From an uncultured Eubacteriales bacterium (GTDB taxonomy: Bacteria; Bacillota; Clostridia; Oscillospirales; CAG-272): DNA of 64,000 nt. Each line of letters starts with the position of its first letter. Position 1 is the stretch's first letter. Below, piece after piece: positions 1 through 8,100 of this stretch. The translations under genes and the position numbers were made by a program. The stretch is taken from assembly GCA_934378145.1 (NCBI GenBank), contig CAKXXW010000002.1:1-64000 (forward strand). The letters are read 5' to 3'. The notes under the pieces are model-generated. The model made no database searches, was not told the DNA's origin, and saw only the letters and a list, made by a program, of their open reading frames with translations.

Positions 1-1
1 C

Positions 2-30
2 ATTATACCACCTCAAACCCGTCTTGTCAA
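2..30 (-). promoter_or_regulatory. sigma-A promoter facing left, out of the window
   Basis: Read on the minus strand, TTGACA (30-25) and TATAAT (7-2) are separated by 17 bases, a perfect consensus pair. It would start a transcript just outside the left edge, so a gene divergent from ddh is expected there. Confidence 0.7.
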
Positions 31-84
31 CCCCTTTTTCAGAAGTTTTTTCGTTTTTTTCTAGGTTTTTTGATTTTTTTCTTC

Positions 85-113
85 TTGACAGAACCCAAAG
101 AGGCGTTTATAAT
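85..113 (+). promoter_or_regulatory. sigma-A promoter of ddh
   Basis: TTGACA at 85-90 and TATAAT at 108-113 with a 17-base spacer. It lies about 60 bases upstream of the ddh start codon and back to back with the minus-strand promoter at 2-30. Confidence 0.8.
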
Positions 114-138
114 GGTGTCACATTGATTTTTGCGCCTT

Positions 139-163
139 AATATACTCTTAGAAAAAGTATATT
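139..163 (+). promoter_or_regulatory. inverted repeat in the ddh leader
   Basis: AATATACT (139-146) and AGTATATT (156-163) form a perfect 8-base inverted repeat between the ddh promoter and the Shine-Dalgarno sequence GAGGTGA. It could be an operator or a weak leader hairpin. No riboswitch fold was recognised. Confidence 0.4.
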
Positions 164-174
164 GAGGTGAAAAA

Positions 175-1152
175 ATGTCTGTAAAAGTTGCGATAGCCGG
201 ATTCGGCAGGCTCGGCGCGGGAGTTCTCGATGCCGTCCGCGCTTCCGATGATCTTGAGCCTATATGTATCGTCACGAGGCGCGCCCCCCGCACGGTCGGT
301 GACTGCGGGAACATTCCCGTCATATCCTTCAACGATGTTATGTCCCTTAAAGACAGAGTCGATGTTATGATCCTCTGCTTCGGAAGTCAGCGTGACCTCC
401 CTGTTTTATCGCCGATGCTCGCCGAAAATTTCAACATTATCGACAGTTTTGACGATCACGGGCAGATACCCGGACATTTCGATCGAGTAAATAAGATGGC
501 AAGCGATTCGGGTCACACCGCGGTGATCTCCGCCGGCTGGGATCCCGGGATATTCTCGCTGGCAAGAGCCGCCTGCTCCGTATTCATGCCGGACGGAGAG
601 TATCTGACCCTCTGGGGACCCGGGGTGAGTCAGGGACACTCGAACGCTCTGAGAAACATCCCAGAAGTTACCGATGCAATACAGTACACGGTTCCGCTCG
701 ATACCGTTGCGGAGGATTTCAAGGCGGGAAAGCATTTTTCGGATCCCGCCCGTGAATGTCACAGGCGTGTGTGCCTCGTTGCGGTAAAGGAAGGGGCAGA
801 CCGCGCTCTCATCGAAAAGAAGATAAAAGAAATGCCCGATTATTTCGAGGGGTACGACACCTCGGTGACCTTTGTATCGGAGGAAACGCTTGCGGCGCGT
901 CACGGTGCGCTTCCGCACGGAGGCAAGGTCATCGGAAGAGGCAGAAGTGCCTGCGGCAGTCGTCAGACGGCAGAGCTTTCTCTCGCCCTTGAATCGAACC
1001 CCGCATTTACGGGAGGCGTTCTTGCTGCCTACGCGCGCGCCGTCGCAAGATTATATAATGAAGGGCGCACGGGATGCTTTACTCCGCTTGACATTCCGTT
1101 TTCATATCTTTCGGGGTCGTCGGCAGAACAGTTGCGAAAAAAATTATTATAA
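175..1152 (+). CDS. ddh: meso-diaminopimelate dehydrogenase
   Basis: Makes meso-diaminopimelate in one NADPH-dependent step from tetrahydrodipicolinate, for lysine and peptidoglycan; cytoplasmic. The 325-residue length matches the family (about 326). The N-terminus carries the Rossmann motif GFGRLG (residues 9-14); further along are the family stretches SAGWDPGIFSL and WGPGVSQGHSNALR, and a C-terminal HGGKVIGRG segment. The ATG follows GAGGTGA at the right distance. It is preceded by a consensus promoter and followed ten bases later by a small membrane protein gene, probably cotranscribed. The route bypasses the succinylase or acetylase branch; whether dapL or other branches also exist cannot be seen here. 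Confidence 0.93.
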   Translation: MSVKVAIAGFGRLGAGVLDAVRASDDLEPICIVTRRAPRTVGDCGNIPVISFNDVMSLKDRVDVMILCFGSQRDLPVLSPMLAENFNIIDSFDDHGQIPGHFDRVNKMASDSGHTAVISAGWDPGIFSLARAACSVFMPDGEYLTLWGPGVSQGHSNALRNIPEVTDAIQYTVPLDTVAEDFKAGKHFSDPARECHRRVCLVAVKEGADRALIEKKIKEMPDYFEGYDTSVTFVSEETLAARHGALPHGGKVIGRGRSACGSRQTAELSLALESNPAFTGGVLAAYARAVARLYNEGRTGCFTPLDIPFSYLSGSSAEQLRKKLL

Positions 1153-1162
1153 GGATAAAAAT

Positions 1163-1516
1163 ATGTGGTGGAACCGGATTCTTTCGATACTTATCGCGCT
1201 CACTATCACGGAGCTTATAGAATATCTCGTGATAACCCTTTGGACAAACGACAAAAAGGCAGTGCCGGTCATACTTATCGGCAATCTTATCACAAACCCC
1301 GCGGTCAACGCGATCATGATGGTCATCAGGCATTTCAGCGAGAATCCTGCCGTGATCATAGCCTCTATGATATTGCTTGAAATCGCCACGGTACTTATCG
1401 AATATCTGTTCATCTCCGCAAGGCTCAAATATCCGGCGAAGAAGTCGCTCAAATACAGTCTTGCCGTCAACCTCTGCTCCTTCGTTTTCGGGATAGCGAT
1501 AACTTTTCTGATATAA
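1163..1516 (+). CDS. small integral membrane protein
   Basis: A 117-residue hydrophobic protein I cannot assign to a family. The start was taken at the ATG preceded by AAGGATAAAA, directly after the ddh stop; the longer frame reaching back to 872 would overlap ddh heavily. It begins MWWNRILSILIALTITEL and shows about three or four membrane segments (roughly residues 5-27, 33-52, 62-84, 95-115), with a basic loop containing KYPAKKSLKY. The position suggests cotranscription with ddh, but nothing in the sequence shows a role in lysine or wall synthesis. Confidence 0.7.
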   Translation: MWWNRILSILIALTITELIEYLVITLWTNDKKAVPVILIGNLITNPAVNAIMMVIRHFSENPAVIIASMILLEIATVLIEYLFISARLKYPAKKSLKYSLAVNLCSFVFGIAITFLI

Positions 1517-1654
1517 AGAGACAGTGTTAAAAACTCAAAATGAGTTTTTAACACTGTCTCTGCGACATTGGGCTCGACGGCTGAACGCCGTCGTTTTGCC
1601 GTATAAAAATCGAAAAGCAAAGAAACACAAGGCAAAAACGCCCAAGATCGCTCA

Positions 1655-1685
1655 AAAATGCCGGGATCCCGACCGGCATTTTTGA
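1655..1685. terminator. bidirectional terminator-like hairpin
   Basis: The stem ATGCCGG/CCGGCAT is flanked by AAAAA on the left and TTTTT on the right, so it would end transcripts from both sides: the ddh unit (plus) and the FAD oxidoreductase (minus). Confidence 0.6.
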
Positions 1686-1727
1686 GGGGCTGTTAAAAAC
1701 ATCGAGTTTTTAACAGCCCCTTTTTTT
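1685..1727 (+). terminator. rho-independent terminator
   Basis: The 15-base stem GGGGCTGTTAAAAAC/GTTTTTAACAGCCCC with a 5-base loop is followed by seven T residues (1721-1727) on the plus strand. It ends the ddh transcription unit right next to the convergent stop codon at 1729. Confidence 0.75.
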
Positions 1728-1728
1728 A

Positions 1729-3102
1729 TTATTCGGCGTCAAGCTCGACGCGGTTCTTTCTCAGCGTATCGCGGAGCGCTCGGGTATCGAGGCCTCGCAG
1801 GTCGCCCCCCATCGCCGCCGCACTTCCCGCAGCCTCGCCCATGCCCATGCAGGGCGGCATCACACGGATCGCTCCGGCAGCCTCGCTCTCAGCCGACACG
1901 CACCTTCCGGCTACAAGCAGGTTCGCGAGCCCGGGTGTTACCATACAACCGTAAGGGATGCCGTAGCAACGCCCCTCGGGAAGGGCTATGTATTCGTTGG
2001 ACTTCGGTCCGAATCTTCCGTGGACATCGACCGAATTCGCCGCGAGCATAACGGAATCCTCGGGGACTTTACATTCAAGTAGGTCATCCACCGTCAGAGT
2101 TTTGATACCGTGGATATGCCTTGTCTCTCTGATGCCGAGGGTGCTGCCCGTCTCAAGGAGCCTTGCATCCCCGCATCCCGGGACATATTTTTTAAGGAAA
2201 GCGAAGATCTCCTTAACCTGCTGCCTACCGACGATTTCCCCCTTCGTAAGGCTCTCGGTATCGGTAGCGTCAACGCCCATAATGCGCGAGGTGTTCACGC
2301 TCCATTCGTCCTCGTCGACTCCGCGGAAAATTCCTATCGAAACACGGTCAAGGGTCCAGTCCCCCGCCTCGCGTGCCTTTGAGACCCACCAATGCAGCGA
2401 CCTGTAATTCACGCCGTCCTTGCGGTAGAAATTGTTTCTGTTAGCCTCTATGTCCGCGTCGATCTTTGCGCTGTCTACATTGCCTATGCGGAAAAACATA
2501 GTTGCGGGCTGGATCCTTCCCTGCCCGTTTCCGAGCGTGAAAGGCACACCTGCGGCGACGGCGGCGTCCCCGTTGCCGGTGCAGTCTATAACGGTGCGCG
2601 CCGTGACAGCGTGAAGACCGTCCCTGCCGAGGATCACCACACGCTCTATGCGGTCTCCGACGACCTCTGCATCGACAAAGCTCGTGTGATAAAGTATCCT
2701 GACCCCCGCCTCGCCGAGCATCTCATCCGACAGGCGCTTTAGTCCCTCCGCGCGGAAGGGCGTCACATGGATATGCCCGACTGTGATATAGGATGTAAAC
2801 GCCGACGATGCGGGAACAGTCGCCGGATCTATCGCATCGCCGACCGCGACCATACGATCGACTATTTCTTCAAAAAGTCCGCGGATGAGCCTTTTGTTTC
2901 CGCCGCTGTCGTAGCAGGTCATAAAGGGCGCGACAAGTCCGGCAGTCGCCATTCCTCCGCAAAAACCGTTGGACTCGATGAGCAGAGTATCTGCTCCGCC
3001 CCTTGCAGCGGCTATCGCGGCGCAGAGACCCGCGGGACCGCCTCCGACGACAAGGACATCACAGGAAAGATCGTTCGGGATCTTCTTTGTGTAGGTAAAC
3101 AT
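1729..3102 (-). CDS. FAD-dependent oxidoreductase
   Basis: Cytoplasmic flavoprotein of 457 residues; substrate not recognised. The dinucleotide-binding motif VVGGGPAGLCAA is at about residues 18-29, followed by an acidic LLIES and then FCGGMATAGLVAPF, typical of the FAD_oxidored (PF12831-type) family. A conserved C-terminal stretch, NLLVAGRCVSAESEAAGAIR, closes the FAD site. The start ATG is preceded by GGGGGAAGGAAA. It stands alone behind its own promoter (3136-3164), so the neighbours do not reveal the substrate. I see no membrane segment or signal peptide. Confidence 0.8.
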   Translation of the reverse strand: MFTYTKKIPNDLSCDVLVVGGGPAGLCAAIAAARGGADTLLIESNGFCGGMATAGLVAPFMTCYDSGGNKRLIRGLFEEIVDRMVAVGDAIDPATVPASSAFTSYITVGHIHVTPFRAEGLKRLSDEMLGEAGVRILYHTSFVDAEVVGDRIERVVILGRDGLHAVTARTVIDCTGNGDAAVAAGVPFTLGNGQGRIQPATMFFRIGNVDSAKIDADIEANRNNFYRKDGVNYRSLHWWVSKAREAGDWTLDRVSIGIFRGVDEDEWSVNTSRIMGVDATDTESLTKGEIVGRQQVKEIFAFLKKYVPGCGDARLLETGSTLGIRETRHIHGIKTLTVDDLLECKVPEDSVMLAANSVDVHGRFGPKSNEYIALPEGRCYGIPYGCMVTPGLANLLVAGRCVSAESEAAGAIRVMPPCMGMGEAAGSAAAMGGDLRGLDTRALRDTLRKNRVELDAE

Positions 3103-3135
3103 TTTCCTTCCCCCATTGAACTCAATATCTTTGAC

Positions 3136-3164
3136 ATTATATCATATCCCGAGGCTTTTTTCAA
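3136..3164 (-). promoter_or_regulatory. sigma-A promoter of the FAD oxidoreductase
   Basis: On the minus strand TTGAAA (3164-3159) and TATAAT (3141-3136) are 17 bases apart, 34 bases upstream of the start codon. Confidence 0.75.
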
Positions 3165-3180
3165 CATATAACGAAAAAAA

Positions 3181-3200
3181 GCACTTGCATATGCAAGTGC
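3181..3200. terminator. palindromic terminator after tRNA-Val
   Basis: A perfect 20-base palindrome (GCACTTGCAT and its complement) with A residues on one side and T residues on the other. It sits five bases from the encoded CCA end of the tRNA gene and would terminate in either direction. Confidence 0.75.
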
Positions 3201-3205
3201 TTTTT

Positions 3206-3282
3206 TGGTGGAGACAGTGGGGCTCGAACCTACGACCTCACGGATGTGAACCGTGCGCTCTGACCAACTGAGCTATGCCTCC
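3206..3282 (-). tRNA. tRNA-Val, anticodon CAC
   Basis: The minus strand reads a full 77-base cloverleaf with CCA encoded. The acceptor stem GGAGGCA pairs with TGTCTCC (one G-T). The D arm contains AGCTCAGTTGGT, the T arm GTAGGTTCGAGCC. The anticodon stem CACGG/CCGTG closes a 7-base loop TTCACAT, so the anticodon is CAC, reading GUG valine codons. It has its own promoter (3295-3323) and a terminator immediately downstream, so it is a single-gene unit. Confidence 0.92.
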
Positions 3283-3294
3283 GGCGACTGATGT

Positions 3295-3323
3295 ATTATA
3301 TCACAGTATCTTGCTTTTTGCAA
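3295..3323 (-). promoter_or_regulatory. sigma-A promoter of tRNA-Val
   Basis: On the minus strand TTGCAA (3323-3318) and TATAAT (3300-3295) are 17 bases apart, 12 bases upstream of the tRNA 5' end. Confidence 0.75.
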
Positions 3324-3364
3324 TACCTTTTTTGATTTATTTTAGCTTTCCGTGCGAAATTTTT

Positions 3365-3393
3365 CCTCCGCGGCAGGATAACTGCCGCGGAGG
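3365..3393. other. GC-rich hairpin downstream of the lipoprotein gene
   Basis: Perfect 12-base arms CCTCCGCGGCAG (3365-3376) and CTGCCGCGGAGG (3382-3393). On the minus strand it is followed by A rather than T residues, so it is a stable mRNA 3' end or a weak terminator for the gene ending at 3407, not a classical one. Confidence 0.6.
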
Positions 3394-3406
3394 TGTGATT
3401 TTTCAT

Positions 3407-5155
3407 TCAGTTTTTGAATCTTATATCCGCATAAATCGGAAGGTGATCCGAAGCGTCAAGTATCGACTGATCTACAAGTGTATTGAAATAGAGGAACTCG
3501 GCATCCTGCGAGCCGAAGATATGGTCGATGCTCTGTGCACCCGTTCCGCGCGGCTTGCCGATCGCGTGAGTCGAGGTGCCGGCACGGTTTATGACCTTCG
3601 CCGCAAATTTCGCCTCCGAGAATCCGGTCTTGCTGACAAAATTCTTTATATACTCGTCCTCTTCGCGAACATTGTAGTCACCCGTCGTTATGACCGGAAC
3701 TTTATACTGTTCCTTGAGTCTGAGTGCCAGCGCCGCCATTTCGTCCGAGTGGACCTTCTGCCATTGCGGATTCTTTGTAAGATCCCAATGAGTCGACATA
3801 ACGATGAACTGCTTTCCGGTGTCCTTTTTCTCAAAGAGTCCCCATGTCACAAGTCTGAGCTGCCTGCTGTTTCCGACCGAATAGTTCACTACTCCGTGTT
3901 CTTTCAGCGTCACGGTCTCCTTGTTGTAGGCAAGCGTCGAAAAGTTCGTCTTGCCGTCCGGATTTTTTCTGTCGGTAAATTCGTACTTGCCGAAGAAGAG
4001 GTTATCAAAAGCCGCGTACCACTTGTCGGAGACCTCCTGAAGCCCTATTACATCGGGAGCATACCTGTGGATCACCGCCGTGACCGTGAGATCTCTTCCC
4101 GATACAGGGACTTTCTCGTCCCAAAGCTCGCAGAGAATGTTGAATGACATCACGCGCGCGTCTGTTCCCTCGGCGCGGTCTGTGCTGTCGGCAAAATCAT
4201 ATCCGTCGGCATATGCGACAAGCGACTCTCTGATATTTATATCCGAAGGCACGAGCGGTCTGTCCGAATAGAGCGGCGAGATATATCTCTGTAAGAAGGA
4301 ATTTACGACGGCAGTGGTCATTTCGCTCCTTTCGCAAGCTATAAACAGCTTCTTTCCTTCGGCAACTATCATATATTCGTCCTTAAGCAGTGAGTTGATA
4401 CGTTTTCCGTCGACTATGACTATCTCGTGCTCTTCGCCCGCAGAGTCACTGACGACCGGCAGAGCGACGCCGAAGGATTTCTTTATCGAGGCGGCAAGGG
4501 TTTCCGCTGCTGTTTTCAGCTCCGCGGAAGCGGTATCGCAGACTATTTTATACCCTGAAAGCGGATTGTCCGCGCCGAAAAAGGGCTTCTCACTGCCCTC
4601 GCTGACATATTCACCGGTGAGGTAAAGCACATTGCCGCCGTCTTCCTCCTCTACCGCGAGAAGGTTGTCAAGCATATAGAGAACGGCTTCGGCGAGCTTT
4701 TCACGGGTGTGCGCGGCAATAACGACCTTGTTGCCAACGACCTTCACTGCAAATCCGTCGTTGTTGAGAGATGCCATGACCTCTTTGCTTTCAGCCCTCG
4801 CCGTGTTTCCGAGCAGCATCTCGGTCATAGCGGAAGTATCGGTACCCTCCTGGACCCAATCGTTTCCGACCTCATATCTGTTGCCCGAGATATCTTTCAA
4901 CCGCCCCGCCGTACCCGAAAGAAGGTTTACGATGTCCGTATCATTAACATCGGGACGGATAAGGGGATAGTAGGTCTTCTTTTTGTCCGCGAGCTTTATC
5001 TTCCTGAACTCCGGATCGGGGGTCTCGGAAGTTCCCGCAGTGTTCGAGCTGTTGTCGGTCTTTGATGGGTCATTTCCGTCCACCGTGCAGGACACGATCG
5101 GCAGAAGAAGTGCCGACAGTATAAGACAGGAAAGCAGAATCTTTACTTTTTTCAT
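3407..5155 (-). CDS. lipoprotein with endonuclease/exonuclease/phosphatase domain
   Basis: A 582-residue exported protein. The start was placed at the ATG after AAAGAGGTAAATGTT rather than six codons earlier. The N-terminus MKKVKILLSC continues into a hydrophobic stretch ending PIVSC, a lipobox with Cys about 23. Residues about 320-582 form an EEP-fold phosphodiesterase domain with its motifs in order: MSFNILCELW, GLQEVS, STHWD, TGDYNVREEDE, SIDHIFG and ASDHLPIYAD, so the metal and catalytic residues look intact. The region between is not recognised; it has two similar alpha/beta segments. Possible substrates are nucleic acids, phospholipid or inositol phosphates. It lies 14 bases after the polC stop and may be read through from that operon. 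Confidence 0.8.
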   Translation of the reverse strand: MKKVKILLSCLILSALLLPIVSCTVDGNDPSKTDNSSNTAGTSETPDPEFRKIKLADKKKTYYPLIRPDVNDTDIVNLLSGTAGRLKDISGNRYEVGNDWVQEGTDTSAMTEMLLGNTARAESKEVMASLNNDGFAVKVVGNKVVIAAHTREKLAEAVLYMLDNLLAVEEEDGGNVLYLTGEYVSEGSEKPFFGADNPLSGYKIVCDTASAELKTAAETLAASIKKSFGVALPVVSDSAGEEHEIVIVDGKRINSLLKDEYMIVAEGKKLFIACERSEMTTAVVNSFLQRYISPLYSDRPLVPSDINIRESLVAYADGYDFADSTDRAEGTDARVMSFNILCELWDEKVPVSGRDLTVTAVIHRYAPDVIGLQEVSDKWYAAFDNLFFGKYEFTDRKNPDGKTNFSTLAYNKETVTLKEHGVVNYSVGNSRQLRLVTWGLFEKKDTGKQFIVMSTHWDLTKNPQWQKVHSDEMAALALRLKEQYKVPVITTGDYNVREEDEYIKNFVSKTGFSEAKFAAKVINRAGTSTHAIGKPRGTGAQSIDHIFGSQDAEFLYFNTLVDQSILDASDHLPIYADIRFKN

Positions 5156-5169
5156 AACATTTACCTCTT

Positions 5170-8100
5170 TCAAAACATACTTAGCTGGTTTGTTTCGCTG
5201 AGACCCTCAAGCACGCGGTTCTTTCTCAGAGTCTCGATAACGCTCTTGTTGAGTCCCGCACGGATCTGAAGGTCCTCTATCGAGAAGAAGGGTTCCTCGT
5301 TTCTCGCCTTGATTATCTGAAGGGCGGCGTTCTCGCCAAGCCCTCCGAGAGCCGAGAACGGCATCCTTATCGCGCCGTTTTCGGGCAGGAATTCGTGCGC
5401 GTCCGACTCGGTTATGCTGACAGGCAGGAATTTTATGTTCCGTGCAAAACACTCGCTGACAAGCTCAAGTGTCGCAACGCTCGCCTTGTCCTTCTGCGAG
5501 GCATCGTTACCGAGATCGGCAATGCGCTTAAGCTCGCCGTTGACACCCTGCCTGCCCTTCATAACGATACCGGCATCAAAGCCGTTCGGTGCGACAGTGA
5601 ACATCGTGCAATAGAAGGCTACCGGAATGTGTACCTTGTACCAACCGAGCCTTATCGCCGACATAACATAGGCTGCGGCGTGCGCCTTCGGGAACATATA
5701 CTTGATCTTCTTGCAGGAGCCGATATACCAATCGGGAACACCGTGTTCGCGCATCTCGGCTTCCCATTCCGGGGTAAGTCCCCTGCCCTTTCTGACCGAT
5801 TCCATTATTTTGAAGGCGTGTGCGTTCTCAACGCCCCATGCAATAAGGTCGTTCATTATGTTGTCGCGGCATCCGATAACATGGGAAATATCGCAGATCC
5901 CGTTCTTTATAAGGTCCTGCGCGTTATTTGTCCATACATCGGTGCCGTGAGAGAGTCCCGAGATCTGGAGAAGGTCGGCAAAGGTCCTCGGCTGAGCCTC
6001 CTCAAGCATTCGCATGGCAAATCTTGTTCCGAATTCGGGAATGCCGAAGGTTCCTATGTTGCAGTCTATCTCGCCCGGCGCGATACCGAGCGGCTTTGTC
6101 GAATGGAAGAGCTCGTAGATCGCCTTATCGTTCATCTTGACATCCATGACGCTCGTATTGCTGTACTTTTCAAGGTACTTATACTTCGTCGGGATATCGT
6201 GTCCGAGTTCGTCGAGCTTAAGTATCGTGTCGTGAAGATACGAGAAAGCGAAGTGAGTCGTCACTATATTCGATTTCGGATCGTCGGCGGGGTGCTGGAC
6301 AGGGGTGAAGTCATAGACATCGTATTCCTGCGGTACGACTATGATGCCGCCCGGGTGCTGCCCCGTCGTGCGCTTTACCCCGACGCATCCCGCGACAAGG
6401 CGGTCAGCCTCGGCGCGGCTGAGGCTTATGCCCCTGTCCTCAAGATACTTCATAACGAAGCCGTAAGCCGTCTTGTCGGCAAGAGTACCGAGCGTTCCCG
6501 CACGGAAAACATTCTGTGCACCGAAAAGCTCTTCGGTGTACTTATGTACGCGCCCCTGCACATCTCCCGAAAAGTTCAGGTCGATATCGGGCGACTTATC
6601 CCCGTAGAAGCCGAGAAAAGTCTCAAAGGGTATGTCGTGACCGTCGGCTTCAAGCAGTCTGCCGCAGACAGGGCAGGTCTTGTCCTCAAGGTCAAAGCCC
6701 GATCCCACCGAGCCGTCGGTGATAAATTCCGAATAATGGCAGTCGGGACAATGGTAGTGCGGGACGAGCGGATTCACCTCCGATATTCCCGCCATCGACG
6801 CGACGAACGAAGAGCCGACAGAGCCTCTCGATCCGACAAGGTAGCCCTGCTCCTCGCTGAAATGCACGAGCTTCTGCGCTATCATATAAAGCACAGCGAA
6901 GCCGTTCCTGATGATCGAGGTAAGCTCCTTGTCAAGTCTCTTCACGACAAGATCGGGAAGCGGGTCTCCGTAGAGCTTTTTGGCACAGCTCCAGCACCTC
7001 TCCTGAAGCTCTTCATCCGCTCCGTCAAGGTGCGGCGGGAAGGTCCCCTTCGGTATCGGTCTGACCTCCTCTACCATATCGGCGATCATTCTCGTATTCT
7101 TCACGACGACCTCGTAAGCCGTCTCTTCTCCGAGATATGAGAATTCCTCAAGCATCTCACCCGTCGTGCGCAGGTAGAGCTTCGTGTCCTTGCCCGCGTC
7201 CTTGAATTTCATTCCGGCAAGCAGTATCTTGCGGAATATCTCGTCATCCTCGTTGAGAAAGTGCGCGTCGCAGGTGGCAACGACCGGTTTATTGTATTTC
7301 TTTCCGAGCGCGACTATGCGCCTGTTGATATTTCTGAGATCCTCTTTGCTGCCGACCTTGCCGTCCTCAATAAGGAAATGGTTGTTCGAGAGCGGCTGGA
7401 TCTCAAGGTAGTCATAAAAGCTTGCGATATTTTCGACATCCGAATCTGGCAGTCCGTCAAGTATCGCGCGGTAAAGCTCGCCCGCCTCGCATGCGCTTCC
7501 GATAATGAGTCCTTCGCGGTATTTTATCAACTCTGACTTCGGAATACGCGGATACCTTTTATAATAATTCAGGTAGCTCATCGAGATGAGACGGTAGAGA
7601 TTCTTGAGTCCCGTTTTGTTCTTTACGAGTATTATCTGATGATATGTCGGCAGGCTGAGCGGGTCTGAGTTCACCGACATCTCGGTATTAAGCTCGGAAT
7701 AGCTCCCTATGCCGTACTTTCTCATCTTGTCCTGCATACAGAAGAATATCTTCGCAAGGATGAGAGCATCGTCAGAGGCTCTGTGATGATGGAAATCCTC
7801 AAGCCCGTAGTACCTCTGGAGCGAATCGAGCTTGTGATTCTTCATATCGGTGTTTATAAAGCGCGAAAGTGCAAGAGTGTCAAGGTAAGGATTCGTGAAA
7901 TCATACCCGCACCTTGCCGCCGCGACGCGGATAAAGCCGGTGTCGAAGTTTGCGTTGTGCGCTATCAGGAGCTTATTTCCCGCAAAATCAAGGAAGCGGC
8001 GAAGCACCGGAGCAAGCCCGTCGGCATCCTTCACCATTTCATCGGTGATGGAGGTCAGCTCTGTCGTCTCCTTCGAGAGCGGGAAACCGGGATTTATAAA

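Larger units (their letters stand above)
1517..1727. repeat. hairpin-dense intergenic element
   Basis: The gap between two genes is almost entirely self-complementary. At the left edge, 21-base perfect arms (1517-1537 and 1541-1561) close on a 3-base loop. In the middle GACGGC/GCCGTC, CGTTTTGCC/GGCAAAAACG and GCGA..TTGGGC/GCCCA..TCGC nest inside each other. At the right edge, 15-base arms (1686-1700, 1706-1720) share the core TGTTAAAAAC/GTTTTTAACA with the left hairpin. The architecture resembles a dispersed REP-like or MITE-like repeat more than a simple terminator. No second copy was noticed in this window. Confidence 0.5.

Noticed and set aside
119..174. Lysine riboswitch in the ddh leader
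   Set aside because: The leader is only about 55 bases and shows just an 8-base inverted repeat; too short for the L-box.
3365..3393. Classical terminator after the EEP lipoprotein
   Set aside because: The stem is strong but has no T-run on the minus strand, so it is listed only as a hairpin.
3275..4147. Plus-strand frame overlapping the tRNA leader and the EEP lipoprotein
   Set aside because: The minus-strand EEP motifs are clear; this frame is low-complexity and lacks a ribosome site.
5395..7140. 581-codon plus-strand frame opposite polC
   Set aside because: Shadow of the polC coding frame; rich in Arg/Val as expected for an antisense frame in this base composition.
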